Assembly: GCF_900964775.1 (NCBI RefSeq)
Contig: NC_041809.1
Span: 27,601,338 to 27,665,337, forward strand
Direction: 5' to 3'
Length of the DNA stretch: 64,000 bases
Source of the DNA: Scleropages formosus
Taxonomy: Eukaryota; Chordata; Actinopteri; Osteoglossiformes; Osteoglossidae
Position numbers and translations under genes: made by a program. This document shows positions 59,546 through 64,000 of the stretch, piece by piece (position 1 is the first letter of the stretch; each line of letters begins with the position of its first letter). The notes under the pieces were generated by a model. It saw nothing but the letters and a program-made list of their open reading frames with translations. It did not search any database and was not told where the DNA came from.

Positions 59546-60590
59546 CACCATTTGATCAATGTAGACAGAAGGTGATTAACACTGGAAAAATAGTTTAAAG
59601 GCTGAATTTATCCATGCAAAATTTCAAAAATAATAATCCCTACCAGATCGGCTGTACCGTACTTTTTATCAAAGATGACAATGTTTAAGATAATGTGCAT
59701 CTCCAGCTATACTCCGTAGCCTCTAAGAAACACAAAATCCACCATTGTGAACTGTTGCTGTCTAGCATAGAAAATATAAAGAAAAATGACACTGGGTGGT
59801 TCAACTGTTATGATGTATGCAGTTGACAAAAGGTTGTCCAAATATTATTCTACCCCTGCCCTGCCAGCTATATTAGTTTTCCCAAGTTTCTTACGCACTG
59901 CGACCAAATGTTCACACAAAGAGATGTAATCTCAGTAATAAACTCCCATAAGAATAAAGCCGTTCTGCAGAACTGAACACACATCCTACTTGCTTCAGTT
60001 TACTTTGTGATTCAGTCTACTCCAGGCAATGGAAGAGGCTTATTAGCACAGATGCTTATAAAGCATGGATGTGCAATGTTAGGAGATTTTTTTTCTCCTG
60101 CTGCTTTGCCAAATATCAACTGTGAGATAGACGAAAACCTGCGGCCAAATCCACAAGACAGAACAGTTCCTGATTTGTTTGCTTTAGTTACGCTTAGCAG
60201 TTTACTGTGTTTTTGTTCATTTATAGAAAGCATGCTGTTTTTTACTGTATTTGGATGAAAAATAAACTATCTGAACATTTATCACGATGAGGTTTTCTTA
60301 CCAAATGGTTTTTTTCTGTTTATTGTGTTCCCTCATGCATTTACAATTTTGACAAGATGTTTTTAATTTCCTGACAGTGTTTAATGGGTGCTTAGTGAGA
60401 ATTCGACATAAGACGTGTATGGAATTCTGAGCTGATAGTTTGATTCTGATGGCTGTGTATGTAGTTTTTCAGACATTATGTGATTTTTTTTCCCGTGTTT
60501 GTCGGATTCTGTAGATACGGTATTTTATACAGTATCGCTAAAAGTCAATGATTTTGTGAGGCTGGTGTCTAGGTTTGAAAATGATGATGA

Positions 60591-60864
<274 letters not shown>

Positions 60865-62313
60865 AAGGAAAACTTGTAATCCAAGGGCATGGAGTGGCAG
60901 ATGTAATCAACAAATGTCTGTTGGTTCTCATGCTCTCAGCAGTTTCCTGCCCTTCAGGATGACAAGTAAAACTTATGGTTCTGAAAGGTGGAGTTCTGTA
61001 AAGCTGTGCTCTGGAGCAGCTGAGTGGAAGGAAGTTGCCTGAAGGTTTAACGTAGAGGTTGTAAATTAGGATTTCATCACGCCAGCATTATCAGAACCTC
61101 GTTTTCTATGTAAAATCACTAAATTATTCAGCCATGTTGTAGACACTTTGATAGAATTTTTAATTCAGAGGAAGAGCAAATCAGCTGCATTAAAAAAGTA
61201 ATTTCATGTGGGAGTTTTTCTTAATTTCACACGGTTGTAGTAAAATGCAAGTTCAGTTCTCCCGTCCTGAGAATTGAAATGCAGCCTTAAACACTACACT
61301 GACTTCTTTCTGACCAAAATAGTGCTAAATCTTTAGTTTTCTATATCCTTAATAGATGCCTGTCAGTGGCCAAAGTATCAGTAGCAGAAAAACTGTGGTA
61401 TGGTGTAAACACCAGCTACTATAAAACAAACTGAGAAGGCAGATGACTCACAGTGGAAGTGTGTATCACGGGCCAGCAGTGCATTTCAACCATTCTCCTG
61501 AATAATACCCGAGGTGCCTCAAACCCACAAGCTCAGTTTTACACAATGCATTCACTGTGTGCTTCAGAAGATACCCTGAGTAGTACTAGAACATGATGTG
61601 AGGGCAGTATGGCATCAGAACAGAAACTACCATTTGTACACAGCAGCATTCAGTTTGGTACTTTCTTTTTTTTTTTTTTTTTTTTTTATTTTAACAAATT
61701 CATATTTTATTTAGGACAGCAGGTAACAATGTATAATTTTCATCTCATTGATTAAAGTACATAATATATTAGAACCAAGTTAACAGTTGTGGAGAAAAGC
61801 TTCAGTGGGTCCATGGGGATCAGGCATTGTCTTTGGAGTCAGTGCACAAACTCATTTGGCTGAGAGGGTGTTAAAACTGGCCCTTGAGTAGAGGAACAAA
61901 ACTGAATCGACAAGTGGAAGGTAATGAGTCCATAGTTCAAATCAGGTAAACTTCCCTCAAAGGACAGGAAACTGAACTCTAAAGACTCCATCAGGAGTTC
62001 GATAATTTCCCTCTCAATCAACAGGGAGTAAAAAGGTTCAGATATTCTTCCTCATCACCATCAGCGATTACTGCTTAGAGTACACTTTAATCCAACATGT
62101 CAGCAGTGTTTCAGCCATCTATGCAGCTGGGTATTTTCACTTTACTTTGCTCAAAGGTGCTATATCAATATAGGGATGTGGGACTTGTAACAGCAAACCT
62201 CAGGTTACAGGTCTATGTCTATGTATACACTACCTGCTGTCCCTATATATATCTGCATTACAGAATCTTTTAAAGTGTCAGACACAGGACTATACAGTAG
62301 CGTCTATGCGTTA

Positions 62314-64000
62314 TCAGATGCGTATGGTATATGAGTCTGAGTGGGTCAAGTAGCGAACCCAACGCTGTGATGGACCAGGCTGAGCTGGAGAAAGGCGAAG
62401 GAAACGAATCTGTAGGCCTGTACAGGTGTGTTTTGGCAGCTCAAAGGACATACAGACTGGGCCTACTTCTAGCAGTGAGGCAGCACTCAAACCAGGGACC
62501 TCCACCTGGGGATCACAGGGAAAGATGACTAGATGACATATGTTATTACATTTACATTTATTCATTTACCTGACAACCTCTTAGGTCTGGATACTAAGCT
62601 TCTTACAATTATTTACACATTTTAACAGTTGTGTAATTTTTAATGGAGCTATTCAGGGTATGTTCTTTGCTTCGGGGAAATAAAGCAGGTGTGGGGATTC
62701 TGACACAGGTCCAACTGCTTCCAAGATGACAGTTCTAATCACTACAATACCTGCCACTCCTACTATGACCATTACTTTATCCTTGAATCTAAATATTTTG
62801 TAGTCAAGGCCTTCTGCAAAGTCCAGATTACAGGGGGGAGTATGCATGATTTCTTACCTTGAACAGGGCAGAGAGTTGGGCACCACCAGGGAAGCGAGGG
62901 ATCTCCCATTGAATCACCTTGCAACTGGGCTGTAGCTCTGCACTCTGGTCCGGACTACTCAGCTCTTGAGACAGGCTGGTGGTGGGTTTTAAAATGCATG
63001 CCAGAACAAGATTAGTTGTGAAGTCTGAAGGTACGACACTGAATTGAAGATGGGCAGGGGTAATAATGAACAAGGGACAGTAAGAAACAACACTGAGAAG
63101 GACAGAATGAGTCAGGGAAGTAAGATGTTATTGGAAGAGTAAGAAAGAGGTAAAGGGTGATAGGGAAACTTCTTCTACCTTACTGAGCCCTTTGGTACCG
63201 GTATGGTCACTGAGACATTTACAGCATAACTGCAACACAGCAAGAAGTGGCAGTCAGCATCAGCCTCCAATTAAAGCAAAACATACTCAGACACAGGCTC
63301 TGGATATATGGACATTGATATGGATACAAAATCCTAAGAAAAAACTGACAACATAAGCCCATGCAAAGTGCTTTCACCTGTATTCACGAACCAAAACAGC
63401 CAAAGCTTATGGATTATTATCTATGAAGATCACACAGAGTTCTAGTTCTACTGGAAAAATAGGATCCTGCAGAAGGAGATGTGTGGATGCTCAATGCAGC
63501 CCTATTATTCATTGTTTTCAGTTTCTCCTTCCCAGAAAATCAAATAGCTAGATGACACACTTTAGCACACTGATTATGTATGACAGTCAAGCAAATAGCT
63601 ACACACATCTCACCTTTTTGGTGGGAGATCACACCTCATTTTCAGGTAAATTAACAGCCTTTGTAAAAAGAGTCAAAAAAAAGACAAAAAACAGACCCTA
63701 TGTGTTACTGTTCAAAAGTGAATAACTGATACCCAAATACTAAGCACACACTAAAATGCTTATAACAGCACATACATATCTCTGTTCTAACTTCCTGAAC
63801 ACAAATCAGCATTGTGATGCTAGATCTAAGGAGTGCCATTAGATTCAAGAGTACAAAGTCTAGGAAAATATATTATATTCATCCTATTAATGAAAAGGAA
63901 CATGTGGCAACTATACCTGTCACCACTGTCCCTCTCAACAGTGGGAAAGAGACGGAAGGGTGGGGCAGAGGGGAGGTCATCACACAGCTGGTACTGCATC
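62314..64000 (-). CDS. ap4m1: AP-4 complex subunit mu-1, 3' five exons (5' part outside the window)
   Basis: Medium subunit of AP-4, the trans-Golgi adaptor that exports ATG9A and other cargo; its C-terminal mu-homology domain recognises tyrosine-based sorting signals. Exons seen, in transcription order: >64000-63917, 63658-63614, 63229-63179, 62975-62858 and 62505-62314, all with AG/GT borders and matching phases. Residues match human AP4M1 clearly: PPFRLFPTVERD, IYLKMRCDLPPK, then SLSQELSSPDQSAELQ, IPRFPGGAQLSALF, SFELPKHTCTGLQ and the terminus WVRYLTHSDSYTIRI (human WVRHLSHSDAYVIRI). The stop TGA is at 62316-62314. The longin-like N-terminal domain lies beyond the right edge. It is in tandem with arrb2 on the minus strand, about 3.6 kb from the arrb2 start codon. 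Confidence 0.95.
62550..62612 (-). mobile_element. Family-B SINE tail fragment in AP4M1 intron
   Basis: ACATTTACATTTATTCATTT, ACCTGACAACCTCTTAGG resembles the reversed tail (AATGAATAAATGTAAATG preceded by ...AGCGTCTGCTA) with decay. Confidence 0.55.

Overview
The window is nuclear DNA from a ray-finned fish, most likely a teleost. The evidence is short vertebrate-type exons with GT-AG (and one GC-AG) introns, moderate AT richness, two abundant tRNA-headed SINE families, and proteins that read as fish orthologues of known vertebrate genes. All gene identities come from reading the translations by eye; no database was searched.

Layout, left to right. 1-370: the 3' end of a tRNA-Thr and a complete tRNA-Leu(AAG). 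6.3-7.6 kb (+): a single-exon P2Y-type nucleotide receptor. 12.9-17.5 kb (+): a small multi-exon gene (102 aa) that I do not recognise. 18-26.8 kb (+): a gene-poor stretch with spliced-exon-like signals, ending in two microRNA hairpins of the miR-15/16 family, read as mir-497 (25.87 kb) and mir-195 (26.64 kb). 29.3-33.2 kb (-): BAP18 (C17orf49), six coding exons. 37.0-39.7 kb (+): RNASEK, three exons. 41.7-44.0 kb (+): a six-exon gene encoding an ATG16-like N-terminal and coiled-coil protein with no WD40 repeats. 46.5-58.7 kb (-): beta-arrestin 2 (arrb2), complete in 15 coding exons, 410 aa. 62.3-64.0+ kb (-): the 3' five exons of AP4M1, the AP-4 adaptor mu subunit, running off the right edge.

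The mir-497/195 - BAP18 - RNASEK - arrb2 group corresponds to human 17p13, while AP4M1 sits on human 7q22, so the window joins two human blocks. The microRNA pair converges on BAP18 as in human. RNASEK is divergent from BAP18, whereas the two are on the same strand with read-through in human.

The genes do not form one pathway. By family they act in nucleotide signalling and receptor desensitisation (P2Y, beta-arrestin), autophagy or endosome traffic (ATG16-like, AP-4, RNASEK/V-ATPase) and chromatin (BAP18). The remaining sequence is mainly SINE copies, one pogo/Tigger-like MITE, simple repeats and unannotated AT-rich DNA.
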